Source: Perca fluviatilis (lineage: Eukaryota; Chordata; Actinopteri; Perciformes; Percidae). Taken from it: 64,000 bases of DNA. Below the pieces are notes generated by a model. The model worked only from the letters and a program-made list of their open reading frames with translations. It had not been told where the DNA came from and ran no database searches. Shown here piece by piece: positions 22,738 through 58,535 of the stretch; position 1 is the stretch's first letter, and every line of letters begins with the position of its first letter. The translations under genes were made by a program, and so were the position numbers. The stretch is from contig NC_053116.1 in the NCBI RefSeq assembly GCF_010015445.1, positions 28,488,285 to 28,552,284 on the forward strand, read 5' to 3'.

Positions 22738-25700
22738 TCACATCAAGCGCCTCTTCTTCCCTTTGAGCTTCTGTTTTGCTTTGTGTGTGTTCGCGGCTTG
22801 TCTAAAAATCTTCTTGGTGTCACACAGCAGGTTGTGAGCTCCTTTCTTGTGGCACACGATGTGAACCAGTTTCAGGTTTTCCCTGGTGAACAGCAAGCAG
22901 TAGAAGTAGTTCAGGTTGACGTCGGTGCTCTTGTGATTCTGTAGAGCTTCCAGCAGAGCGGGAATGACCGTCCTCTTCTTTTCTATCCTGGACACGGGAC
23001 GAAAAACAAACAAACAAATGTTTCAAGTTTGTTCTTCAACCAGCAGGTATCTCGTTCCAATTAATACGTGATCATCCACTGTCAGCCGTTACATCAGATC
23101 ACTGTGTACCAAACCTCACGTAAAAAGGATCTGACTGAGTATAACTATTTCAATATTCATGTGAATAAGGCCTTCGATCCTCTAAGTAAAAAATGTGTTT
23201 ACACTTTACTTGAAGGCATCTACATAAGAGTGACATGACACTGTCATGAACATGTCCTAAACATTATAAAAATGCTTCTTTTAGTGTCATTCGGTTTTTG
23301 TCATGACAAGTTATGGTTAGGGTTCATGTGTCATGACCGTGTCTTTGCATAAACCATAGAACTAGAATGAGAGTAGAACGGACTGCTTGCTGTGGGGCCT
23401 TTTTTGACTAGAAAATGGCACTTAGGACTGCACATTGACCATCGAAATGAGTTAGCCTGCTACAATGGGCACAATTTGCAATGGCGACAGTACACATACA
23501 AATAGGAATGTCCGTTCTACTCTCATTCTATTTGTATGGGTGATACCCATGACTCAATTGTAATACACAGAGGATAAAGGTTACATCTGTGCTGTCAGAT
23601 AATTCAAATAATTATTCTAATATGTGAAAAAAAAACGTATTAATGTTTTTGAATATGGCAGAATACAGGTAGGATTGCTTTGTGATGGTGAAATGCTTTT
23701 TTTTTTTAAACAAGAGTCCAACCTGTGGTCCAGATTCCATGTGCTGAAGACAATCCTGCTCTCTCGGCTGCCGTAGGGGTTGATGGAGTGGAGAGACTGG
23801 CACACTTGCTGCTCAAATGATCCCTGAGGAGGCAACCGAGAAGAAGAGGTGAAAACACGAGGCCCAGTTCTTTCTAAAAAATGTAAGTTGTGAGGAAAGC
23901 GTCACCGGAAGTTATGGAAATGTAGCAAATGGGGAGGTGCCTCTTAAGCTCGGTTTTATTCCCGTAATACCTGGCAGGTAAACCATCCTTCCCGAGTACA
24001 GAGGCGATTTGGTTCCTTTTCGCTCCTGTCAAAGTAGCAGCCGTTGTGCCTTGCTGCCTTCAGCGTTTCCGCCAGGGATTTGGATGCTTTCAGAAACTCA
24101 TCCCTGACTTTGGCATTCTGTATGGATTTGGAGGCACCATCCACCTGAGAACCGAGACATAGAACCAAACTTTTAGATGATATGCCAGACGCCTTAAGAT
24201 TCATTAAAGTGCTCATATTATGCTTTTTCCCCCTTTGTGTTCTATATCTTTTTGTTCACGTTATAGGTTTACAAAGTGAAAAAGCCCAAAGTCCACCCCA
24301 AAGGTGGACATACCATCTCCAACAGAAAACACTGTTCACAAACTGCTCCAAACAGCTCTATTGTAGCCCAGCCTTTACTTCAGAGACGAACATGCGTCAC
24401 TAACACGTTATAATGCTCGCCTAGCTGCTAGCATGGCACGCCCTCATACTCTGCAACTGACAAGCTAGCAGTGCTTACCTAGCTACTGTGCATGTGCAAA
24501 GATGGTACAGAAGTGAGATGTCTCACTCTGTAGCTAAAACAGAGAGCTCAACACACAGGGTGAAAAGAGGAGCTGCAGCAATGTGTAGTAACACAAATAT
24601 GGTGTTTTTTTGAAAATTAAACCATGTAAACCTATTGTACAACCTCTAAATACAAACTGTGATATGACCCTGAAAATGAGCATAATATGAGCACTTGAAT
24701 AGAATAATGAGTTTTACCTCCTTCATGTAGCCTCGTATCCTGCTCTCACAGTTGAACTTCATGTAGGCCGACTTTGTCTTGAATCGAGCATCAATACCTG
24801 AAATGAATGAATGAAATGATTTATTACAGCTCACATTATGAAAAGTGCCAAGTGGAACAAACTTTTTATTTCTTATAGCATTGCCGCAGTAGGGCAAAAA
24901 AATGGAAAGTTTGTCCTTGGGTGTTTAATCTAATTTAATTTAATGCCACTCTGCATTAGATTATGAGGTACAGTATGTACCTACCTATATCTTCTTAATG
25001 AATCTAAATTCACATATTGCACAGCGTAAACATTGCCATTGTTTTTGGCATTAGTTCAGTCTGTTGTCAAAACGGACTAATTTGGCATGCATAAATAGAG
25101 GAATGTGTCATAAAAAGATCTTGTTTTCACATAAAAAACAAATGTCTTTTTTTTTTCTTCCATTGTAGCAGCAATATGTTGCCGTACCAACCCATAAACC
25201 AAGCAGCTCAAGCGTGGGTGTGGCAAAGTCTCTATTAGACTTTGTACAGTCAATATCGACGATTATTCCTTTAGGGGAAGGCTCCGAATGTCCCTCACTT
25301 TCGGCCAGATGTCACTCACCTTCCGCTTTCTTTGTGTTGGCATTCTAAACTTTGGTCAGTTTATGAGTAGGCTACTATGGTTAACTGCTCTTCAGTAGCT
25401 AGACTCTGTCAAATCTGAGTTTTCTGTTGCACGACTAAAAAACAACTTTTGAACAAGTACGTTCTACCAAAAAGTTTATTCCTGAGCCTTTTGCAGCGGC
25501 ACTAGGCCTGCACGGTATTGGAAAAAAAACTGACATTGCGATATATATTGCGATATGAAAAAAAGACAAATTTTTACAAGATGACATAAATAGCTCTATT
25601 TGGAAATAATAAATAATTCTCGACTACTGGGGTGATTTTGTGGGAGAGTTGCATCTACATAGAAAATAAAATGAAAAAGGACGTTTTGAGCGTTGTGACT

Positions 25701-28700
25701 ACTCTTCTGAAGTGATTTTGGAGAGGGAATTAGATGGTTAAATACACCGGTTGACTGACATGACACCATTGTAGGCTCTTCTATCAATCCAGGCTAAAGT
25801 TAATGATAGTAATAATGCATGCATGTTGCTTCCTCTAAATTTCAGATTGTTGTCAACTAGCGGGACCTGCTTGTTTGTTTGATACATTGTATATATCTAT
25901 GGATACATTGATCAACATAGATTGTGATTGGTGGTTTGCTGTGCATGCAGAGCCTGCATGTCACGCACTAGCAACAAACTGTGTATCCAAGAACATTTAA
26001 ATCAGTGTAAATTACGTTATATCAGACACAGACTTCTGTTGTAGATTAGTGTTATGTTTCCAGTGTTGCGGTGCCGAACCGTAACGCTAGTTGGGACAGA
26101 CGCCTTGTTTCTTTAGGCTAACTATATTAGCTTTAGCCTGGCTGGTAGCAAGTCACGTGGGTTTTATTGTCATTTCAACCATATACACTGTATATAGTGA
26201 GACGAAACAAAGTTTCACCAAGGGTCAAGTGGTGTTACATTTAAAATCTATAAAAACGAGATTTGAGACCCACATTATAGATACATAAAGTGCAATTACT
26301 ACTTAAAGTAGTGCATTTAAGACAAACAAGGGACAGGACAGACAACAAAAGACAGGCTTAAGTAGACTTGTAAGTCATAAGTTATGAGCTAGGTTCACAG
26401 TGAGGTGGAGGTAGACAGTCTCAGCAGAGAAAGCGTGCAGGAGTGCATTTCAGTTCAGTGTGAAAAATGTGCATCATGTTTTGTTGTTCAACAGTCTGAC
26501 TGCTTGAGGGAAGAAGCTCTTCCCCATTCTGGATGTTAGGGCTGAACGATTTTGGAAAATAATTTAATTGCGATTTTTTTCACCAATATTGCAATTTAAT
26601 ATGCGATTACTTTTTGAGCCCTTTGTCTTCTGCATTATTCAACAAAGACAAGCAATACATCATTGTATAGCACGAACAACACAAGATTAGATAGATTAAA
26701 CCAACTGTGATTGATGAAATTAGGTGATGCATGAATTTATATGAATGACATCTTTTATTTAACTACCGGTACTTCAATCACAGTAGTATATTGAGCACTG
26801 ACCAAGCCTGGTGTAAACATTCATATGAAAGTCAGAAACAAATCACACAAACTAAAGGGCAGATTGCAGAAATATAAAAACAAATATGTGGCTTTACCAT
26901 ACTTAGTAGTATTTAGATTATTTACTGTAATACACATATGTAAACATGTGGATTGCACTTTTTAAAACACTGTCTTTGAACTTTATTAGACAATTAAATA
27001 AATAAAAATATAGTACGTACACACAATTTTTTTTTTACAGCGCACACAGAGGAGCTGCCTCCAGCCCCTCCCCCTCATGAAGTTGCGTGCCGCGTGCATG
27101 ACAGCGTCAGCGTTGCACTTGCTCAGAGAGGCTATCGTTACGTTAGCAGTAGCATGCTGCTGGTGGTGCCGCTGCTGTGAAAGCTGCCCGAACATCATTT
27201 ATCAGTCTGGTTGTTCCCCCTCTCCGCGGCAGTCTTCTCCACTCCATTTCTTTATAATGGAGCTAGCTAATTGGAGCTAACCGCTATTCAGAGCTAATCG
27301 TTGCTAACCGAGCCTTCAGATCTGCGTGCCTGTATCCATTAACTGCATGTATGGGCTCGAGCCCGAATAAGACCCTTCATTTTATTAAAATGGCTGTATA
27401 AGTTTGAAACTACAACTCAAGAGTTGTTTGAATGACAGAAATCTCCTCAAGGTACTAGCGTAGCGTTAGCGTGCCAAGTTGATGCTCTCTCTCTGCGGAG
27501 TGCAGACTGACGCGCTGTCGCGAGTAACGTGACCAAATCACAGCCTTTGCGATTAGGAAATCGCGTTTTAACATATCGCGATATTATTGCAAATGCGATT
27601 AATCGTTCAGCCCTAAGCGGTACCGTGGCTCCATCCGGCGCTTAGCACACCCCAAGACGATCGTGAGCGGTTTAAAGAAATGCCAATAAACCAGAGCACG
27701 TTTTTCTCCCATCCCGGAATGCGGTGTGGACTAGCCAGACCCTCCTCCTCCGCAGCGCTGTGGAGGAAGGTCTGGCAATGCGATCCTAGACTCTGTACCT
27801 TTGAACCAGTCTTCATCCTCCTCTCTGCTCTCCAGCTCAGATCTGTCCTCCAGGTTGAGCAGCAGGTCAGTCAGGATTTTACGCCTTTTAGGAGACTGCT
27901 CATCAGACAGGAGCCCTCTCGCGGCTTCAACGAGGCCAGCGGCGTGCCGGTCTGTGCTCAGTAACTGGCCGATGTCACACACAACTGGAATAGGAACCAC
28001 AGGGGTTATAGGTTATGAATCATCCTGGCTACCTCGAAACGTACAGCCTGTCTGGTCAGGAGAACACATACACAAGTGTAGAGTTGAAGCATTTGTCTTG
28101 ATTTTCTAATGGTGTCTGAGAATGATTCACCTACCTCCACTCCATGTCTGATCTCTGCAGAGAAGAACAAGTTCTGTGTTGTCCGGCAGAGTGGGGAAGA
28201 ATTCCTCTGTCACCTTTGTCCCATCCGCATACAAACAAACATGTGCACCAGAAGATGGCAACTGGAAATGACATACATTTATACAACAACGATAAAAGAT
28301 GTTTAAATTCAAGTGTAAACTAGGAGCAAATTACGACATTTTCTTTTGTTTTGCACCCAAAAGGGTTCATTTTATTCTAATTTGGACAAAGCCTTTCAAA
28401 TTCTGAGCCATTTAAAAAAAAAAAAAGTTTTTGAGTTTCACATTATTCAAAGGAATGCCCACTCTCGCTCATCGTCTTACACTGTGTGAATACTGTGATA
28501 GCCATCTATGGGAAAAAAAAAAAATCTGCCCAGAATTTGGGAAATGCATGGGCTATTGTCAGCTACGGTATATTATCATGAAAGATGTTTTTACAGAAAG
28601 TGCAGACGAGTTATGATGACAGAATACGTTGAGCTGCATTTCTTTCTATCTATGACACACTGTTCAGATTAATATTTATCTTGTGCAGACACCGCCTGAC

Positions 28701-29645
28701 CTCCTTTGAATAAAGATGAACAGCTGACTATCTCTGAAACACACTTGGTCATATGTAACATGTCATTTGAAAGGAACAACATGTTTTAAATGATCTTTAC
28801 TGTATTACATGTATGCACACTGGTTTAGAGTAGTTATTTTAGCCTGTTGCTACCATGGATGTATTATAGGTTGCTACACACCTCTCTTGCCTGTTTTGTG
28901 GTGCTACATTTCCCTCATGTAAAAATAAAGTTGTATCTTTTTTTATATACAGTACTCACTGAAGGCATCAAAACTATGAATGAACACATATGGAATTATG
29001 TACTTAACAAAAAAGTGTGAATTAACTGAAAACATGTCTTATATTTTAGATTCTTCAAAGTAGCCACCCTTTGCTTTTTTTGATAACTCTGCAAACCCTT
29101 GGTGTTCTCTCAATGAGCTTCATGAGGTAGTCACCTGAAATGGTTTTCACTTCACAGGTGTGCTTTGTCAGGGTTAATTAGTGGAATTTTTTCCCTTATT
29201 AATAAAAAAAATGTTACATATCTCTTGTGGATCCAAGTTGTCTGTAAAAAAAAAACAGCTGTGGTCCTGTGGAGGTAGGTCTGGCAGAGCGAGACTACAC
29301 GGATGTATTAAAAAAACGGTTCACTGTTAACCAAATAAATAAAGTTACGTGCAGCACCAACACTGAAAATATGTTCACAGCAGCACCCTCAACCATTCAC
29401 TTGTGTATCTGCTAAAGTCACCGCAGCGGCTCCCGACATAACAACCGACATATCCTCGCTGAACAGAAAGCGGAACTAGCGGTGCAGTTGTTGAAACAGA
29501 CCATAATAAAACACGAGCTCACCTGTAATAACTTGCAGCCTTTTTTAAGCAACTCCTTCACATCTTTTGCTGCAACTCCGAACTTTATGCTTTCATTACA
29601 ACTCCTAATTTTCACAGGTTTGTTTTTCCCGAAGAGGCCAAACAT
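22738..29645 (-). CDS. dffb: DNA fragmentation factor subunit beta (caspase-activated DNase)
   Basis: The apoptotic nuclease that cuts chromatin between nucleosomes after caspase-3 cleaves its inhibitor DFFA (family knowledge). Seven exons on the - strand: 29523-29645, 28135-28261, 27799-27984, 24718-24797, 23971-24144, 23723-23823 and 22738-22987. Together they give 346 residues (human 338). Residues 1 to about 80 form the CIDE-N domain (KFGVAAKDVKELLKKGC, VCLYADGTKVTEEFF, DNTELVLL). The nuclease domain keeps all expected catalytic residues: H242 in LHSINPYGSRESR, D262-H263 in STWNLDH, and H306, H310 and H315 in VHIVCHKKGAH. The tail is basic (KGKKRRLM), fitting nuclear import and DNA binding. 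The gene looks complete and functional. It is head to head with nphp4 and convergent with c1orf174. Confidence 0.97.
22988..23353 (-). other. dffb intron 6, 3' part
   Basis: Includes a stretch at about 23192-23340 (ACTTTACTTGAAGGCATCTA, CATGACACTGTCATGA, TGTCATGAC) that looks like a common teleost dispersed repeat. Its ends could not be defined. Confidence 0.45.
23354..23539. mobile_element. 186-bp MITE with 30-bp inverted ends
   Basis: CCATAGAACTAGAATGAGAG... at 23354-23383 is inverted at 23510-23539 with two or three mismatches. The interior is short and non-coding. It lies in dffb intron 6. Confidence 0.85.
24204..24699. mobile_element. MITE filling dffb intron 4
   Basis: Left AAGTGCTCATATTATGC and right GCATAATATGAGCACTT are exact inverse copies. 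The flanks TTAA and TGAA suggest a degraded TTAA target (piggyBac-like), which is inference. The element takes up about 87% of the 573-bp intron 24145-24717. Its right end is 17 bp from the exon 4 splice donor. Confidence 0.85.
24798..25233 (-). other. dffb intron 3, unique part
   Basis: AT-rich intron DNA between exon 4 and the nested repeat unit. No exon or bounded element was recognised. Confidence 0.5.
25503..27615. mobile_element. Composite hAT-like insertion in dffb intron 3
   Basis: Starts TAGGCCTGCACGGTATTGG and ends ATTAATCGTTCAGCCCTA, which are roughly inverse. Flanking 8-mers AGCGGCAC (25495-25502) and AGCGGTAC (27616-27623) match at 7 of 8, as expected for hAT insertion. A second inward-facing end, TAGGGCTGAACGATT at 26537, is the better partner for the right end. 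The 2.1-kb unit may therefore be two related non-autonomous elements merged by insertion and deletion. No transposase was recognised. Confidence 0.7.
26160..26530. repeat. Probable retroposon fragment
   Basis: TTTATTGTCATTTCAACCAT, a TATAGTGAGACGAAACAA stretch, and CAGTCTGACTGCTTGAGGGA with AAGAAGCTCTTCC resemble a widespread teleost retroposon end. This rests on recall of the sequence style, so the class is uncertain. Confidence 0.4.
28950..29225. mobile_element. Tc1-like terminal fragment
   Basis: CAGTACTCACTGAAGGCATC, CAAAACTATGAATGAACACA, AAGTAGCCACCCTTTGC, then TTCATGAGGTAGTCACCTGA and CACAGGTGTGC. These are hallmarks of the end and adjacent transposase remnant of a fish Tc1 family. It lies in dffb intron 1. 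No intact frame remains. Confidence 0.6.
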
Positions 29646-29856
29646 TGCACTGTTTTGAGTCTGTACGGTTTGGTTTGTACCTACCGCTTCCTTCTTCCTC
29701 TCGAGGCTGACTACTTGGTGCATGGTGTGTTGCTGCCCTCTAGAGTTTTTTCTTCTTGTCGTCTTTGCTCGATTGGACCAGAGACAGTGGACCAAGTGTT
29801 ATTCATTTCAGTGTTTTTTATTATTATTGTTATTAAAAGTACACAAGTACACAAAT

Positions 29857-30050
29857 GGGGCGGCCTCTAACTCACCCAGTGGGCGCGTTCGCCCCATGTT
29901 GGCTGAGTCCTGCAGCGGCGCGGGTTCAAATCCGACCCGCTGCCGTTTTGCTACGTGCCATCCCCCATCTCTCTCCCCCTTTCTGGTCTATCCACTGTCA
30001 ATAAAGGGAAAAAAGCCCCCCAAAATAATATATATATATAAAAAAAAACA
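29857..30050 (+). mobile_element. tRNA-derived SINE
   Basis: 5' tRNA-like head GGGGCGGCCTCTAACTCACC, B box GGGTTCAAATCCGACCC, then CCCCCATCTCTCTCCCCC, CTATCCACTGTC, AATAAAGGGAAAAAAGCCCC and an A-rich tail. It is the most complete copy in the window and the same family as 10143-10294. Confidence 0.88.
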
Positions 30051-30407
30051 CAGTGGCTGTTGAAGTTCAAAGACTTAGCTACAGTCTCTTATTTGCTCCC
30101 ATACAAATGGGCTTAAACTAAAGGCTACAATACTTGAGTTAATGCAGACTGGTAAAATGTTGTTACATGTAGAACAGAACAGATGGGAGGCAAAGTGCTT
30201 GTTTACATCACCTTTTTTTTAATTTGTTTTTTATGTAGGCCTATTCATTCTTATGGCTGTACAGCCAGAATAAATAGGCCTACATCAGATTAAATACCTG
30301 GCTGGATGTTTTATTTGTCGCATTTATGGAAAACCGTAAACTGTGTGTATCCATGCTGGTGATCTGCACTGACATATAAAAGCGATCTGTTGTATGGCAA
30401 AGTCAAC

Positions 30408-30421
30408 ATTACCATAGCAAC
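30408..30421 (+). promoter_or_regulatory. X-box (RFX site), distal
   Basis: ATTACCATAGCAAC fits the RFX consensus GTNRCCNNRGYAAC at 11 of 12 defined positions (A for the first G). It is 407 bp upstream of the nphp4 start codon. RFX factors drive ciliary genes. Confidence 0.55.
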
Positions 30422-30654
30422 TGATACAGCGCGATGGGAAATACCAAATGAGAGGTATAGAGGATTTACTGCGAATAGTGCGAAAATGCTGTATAGATCT
30501 TTAGTTACGAGGTTAAACGACTTGTTGCATAAGCACTTACATTGTATATTATAGTTCTATAATTTGTATTATTTTTTTCACTCGTGAATACTTCTGATCA
30601 AATCGTTGATTTACTCGTCTAACCCCTCTGCACCGAGTTGTAGAATCCAGTTAC

Positions 30655-30665
30655 AATATGGCGGC
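30655..30665 (+). promoter_or_regulatory. YY1-like site near the nphp4 start
   Basis: AATATGGCGGC resembles the YY1 motif AANATGGCGGC often found close to transcription starts. It lies between the two X-box motifs. Confidence 0.4.
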
Positions 30666-30711
30666 CGTGGGTTTGAAAATCTAGCTAAACGGGCTAGAAA
30701 TACATCCATGG

Positions 30712-30725
30712 GTTGCAAAGGTAAC
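30712..30725 (+). promoter_or_regulatory. X-box (RFX site), proximal
   Basis: GTTGCAAAGGTAAC fits the RFX consensus at 11 of 12 defined positions (A for the sixth base C). It ends 102 bp before the nphp4 start codon, the usual distance for ciliary X-boxes. Confidence 0.6.
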
Positions 30726-30827
30726 GCTCAGCAACTCGGTTGTACGCTACTTTTCAGAATTTTTGCAATGCAATTCTCCTCTTTCTATTAACTACAGAAT
30801 ATGGTCAAAACAGAAGACCTATCCACC

Positions 30828-57670
<26,843 letters not shown>

Positions 57671-58004
57671 GTAAGGACCTTTTTTATATACTATATACTA
57701 TGTTTTGTAAGTATTTATTAGGCTTATTCACTTTAGGAATTTGTCCCTGGAGTAATGCAGAAGGAAAGCTGAGAGGGCCACATTACATGTGGGGGAGTAT
57801 TCATTTTAATACCACGCCATCTTTAGCTACACACAATGACGCAACTCTGTCGACATTAAAGGGTGCAGTGCCACCCCTCAGTTCTATTGTTTGCCATGTT
57901 ATGACAAGCTGAGTTGTTCCACTATGTAATATCAAACCAATGATTCAGTTACACTTCATAAAGTCTGAAGGGTTTATGTCAGGTATAACCTTTGGCGACT
58001 ATAA
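57671..58004 (+). other. nphp4 intron 4, start
   Basis: AT-rich intron DNA with no recognised element. Confidence 0.5.
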
Positions 58005-58535
58005 AGGCCCTGACACACCAACCCGTGCGCAAGACGTAATACGTCTCCATAACTGCAGGCGGCGCTAATCTGTATTGTCGCCCAAAAAATGAAAACCGGA
58101 AATGACGAACGCATCACGTGGGTCTGGCTTCTCCAGCCGATAGTAATGGCAGCTTGTTCGAAATACGATATCTTATTTTACGAAAAAAGTTCACTGAAAC
58201 GTGTTTCTGAAAACCGTTTAAGCGAGAAATAGGCCATACAGTTGCTGAATCTGTCTTAATTTCTGATCAACAAAGGTCAGTTTAAAAGATTTTCGTCAGC
58301 TTTTGAGAGGCGTCCGTCACTCATCCCGCTCGCCATTTCCGGGTTTAGCACTCCACCAATCAGATTGGTCATTGAGTCCGACTGCCCGCCCTCCTTCCCA
58401 TCAAGTCAGGGCGGCCAAAATGAAGGCCGACGGCTCCTCCGACGTACGACGGCATGGAACACACCGAACAGAATTGAGTCACCGACCTCACCAGACTGTC
58501 TGACGGTCGATTATCAGGTTGGTGTGTCAGGCCTT
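58005..58535. mobile_element. MITE with TAA target duplication
   Basis: Left AGGCCCTGACACACCAACC and right GGTTGGTGTGTCAGGCCT are inverted. TAA flanks both ends (58002-58004 and 58536-58538), which fits a PIF/Harbinger-type insertion. The interior is rich in CpG and GACG motifs and has no intact frame. Confidence 0.82.

Larger units (their letters stand above)
25234..27792. mobile_element. MITE of the TAGTCTGG family, split by a later insertion
   Basis: Left half, about 25234-25502: ATGTCCCTCA, CACCTTCCGCTTTCTTTGTG, TGGCATTCTAAACT, ATCTGAGTTTTCTGTTGCAC and TTGCAGCGGCA. Right half, 27616-27792: CGTGGCTCCATCCGGCGC, ACCAGAGCACGTTTTTCTCC, CTAGCCAGACCCTCC and CTAGACT. The right half is an inverted copy of 39010-39185. 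The halves join at GCAGCGGCACCGTGG, as in the 39-kb copy, once the insert at 25503-27615 is removed. The left border is approximate. Confidence 0.8.
29646..30827. promoter_or_regulatory. Shared dffb/nphp4 upstream interval
   Basis: dffb (- strand) starts at 29645 and nphp4 (+ strand) at 30828, so 1.18 kb separates the two start codons. It contains a SINE (29857-30050), two X-box-like motifs (30408-30421 and 30712-30725) and a YY1-like motif (30655-30665). An acceptor-like CTACAG at 30792-30797 suggests that nphp4 may have an upstream non-coding exon. Bidirectional use is inferred from orientation. Confidence 0.55.

Noticed and set aside
27077..27280. Possible exon in a GC-rich part of dffb intron 3
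   Set aside because: It lies inside the hAT-like composite, resembles no protein family, and dffb splices correctly without it.
29857..30050. tRNA gene upstream of nphp4
   Set aside because: Same reasoning: SINE structure with an A-rich tail and a second copy at 10143-10294.
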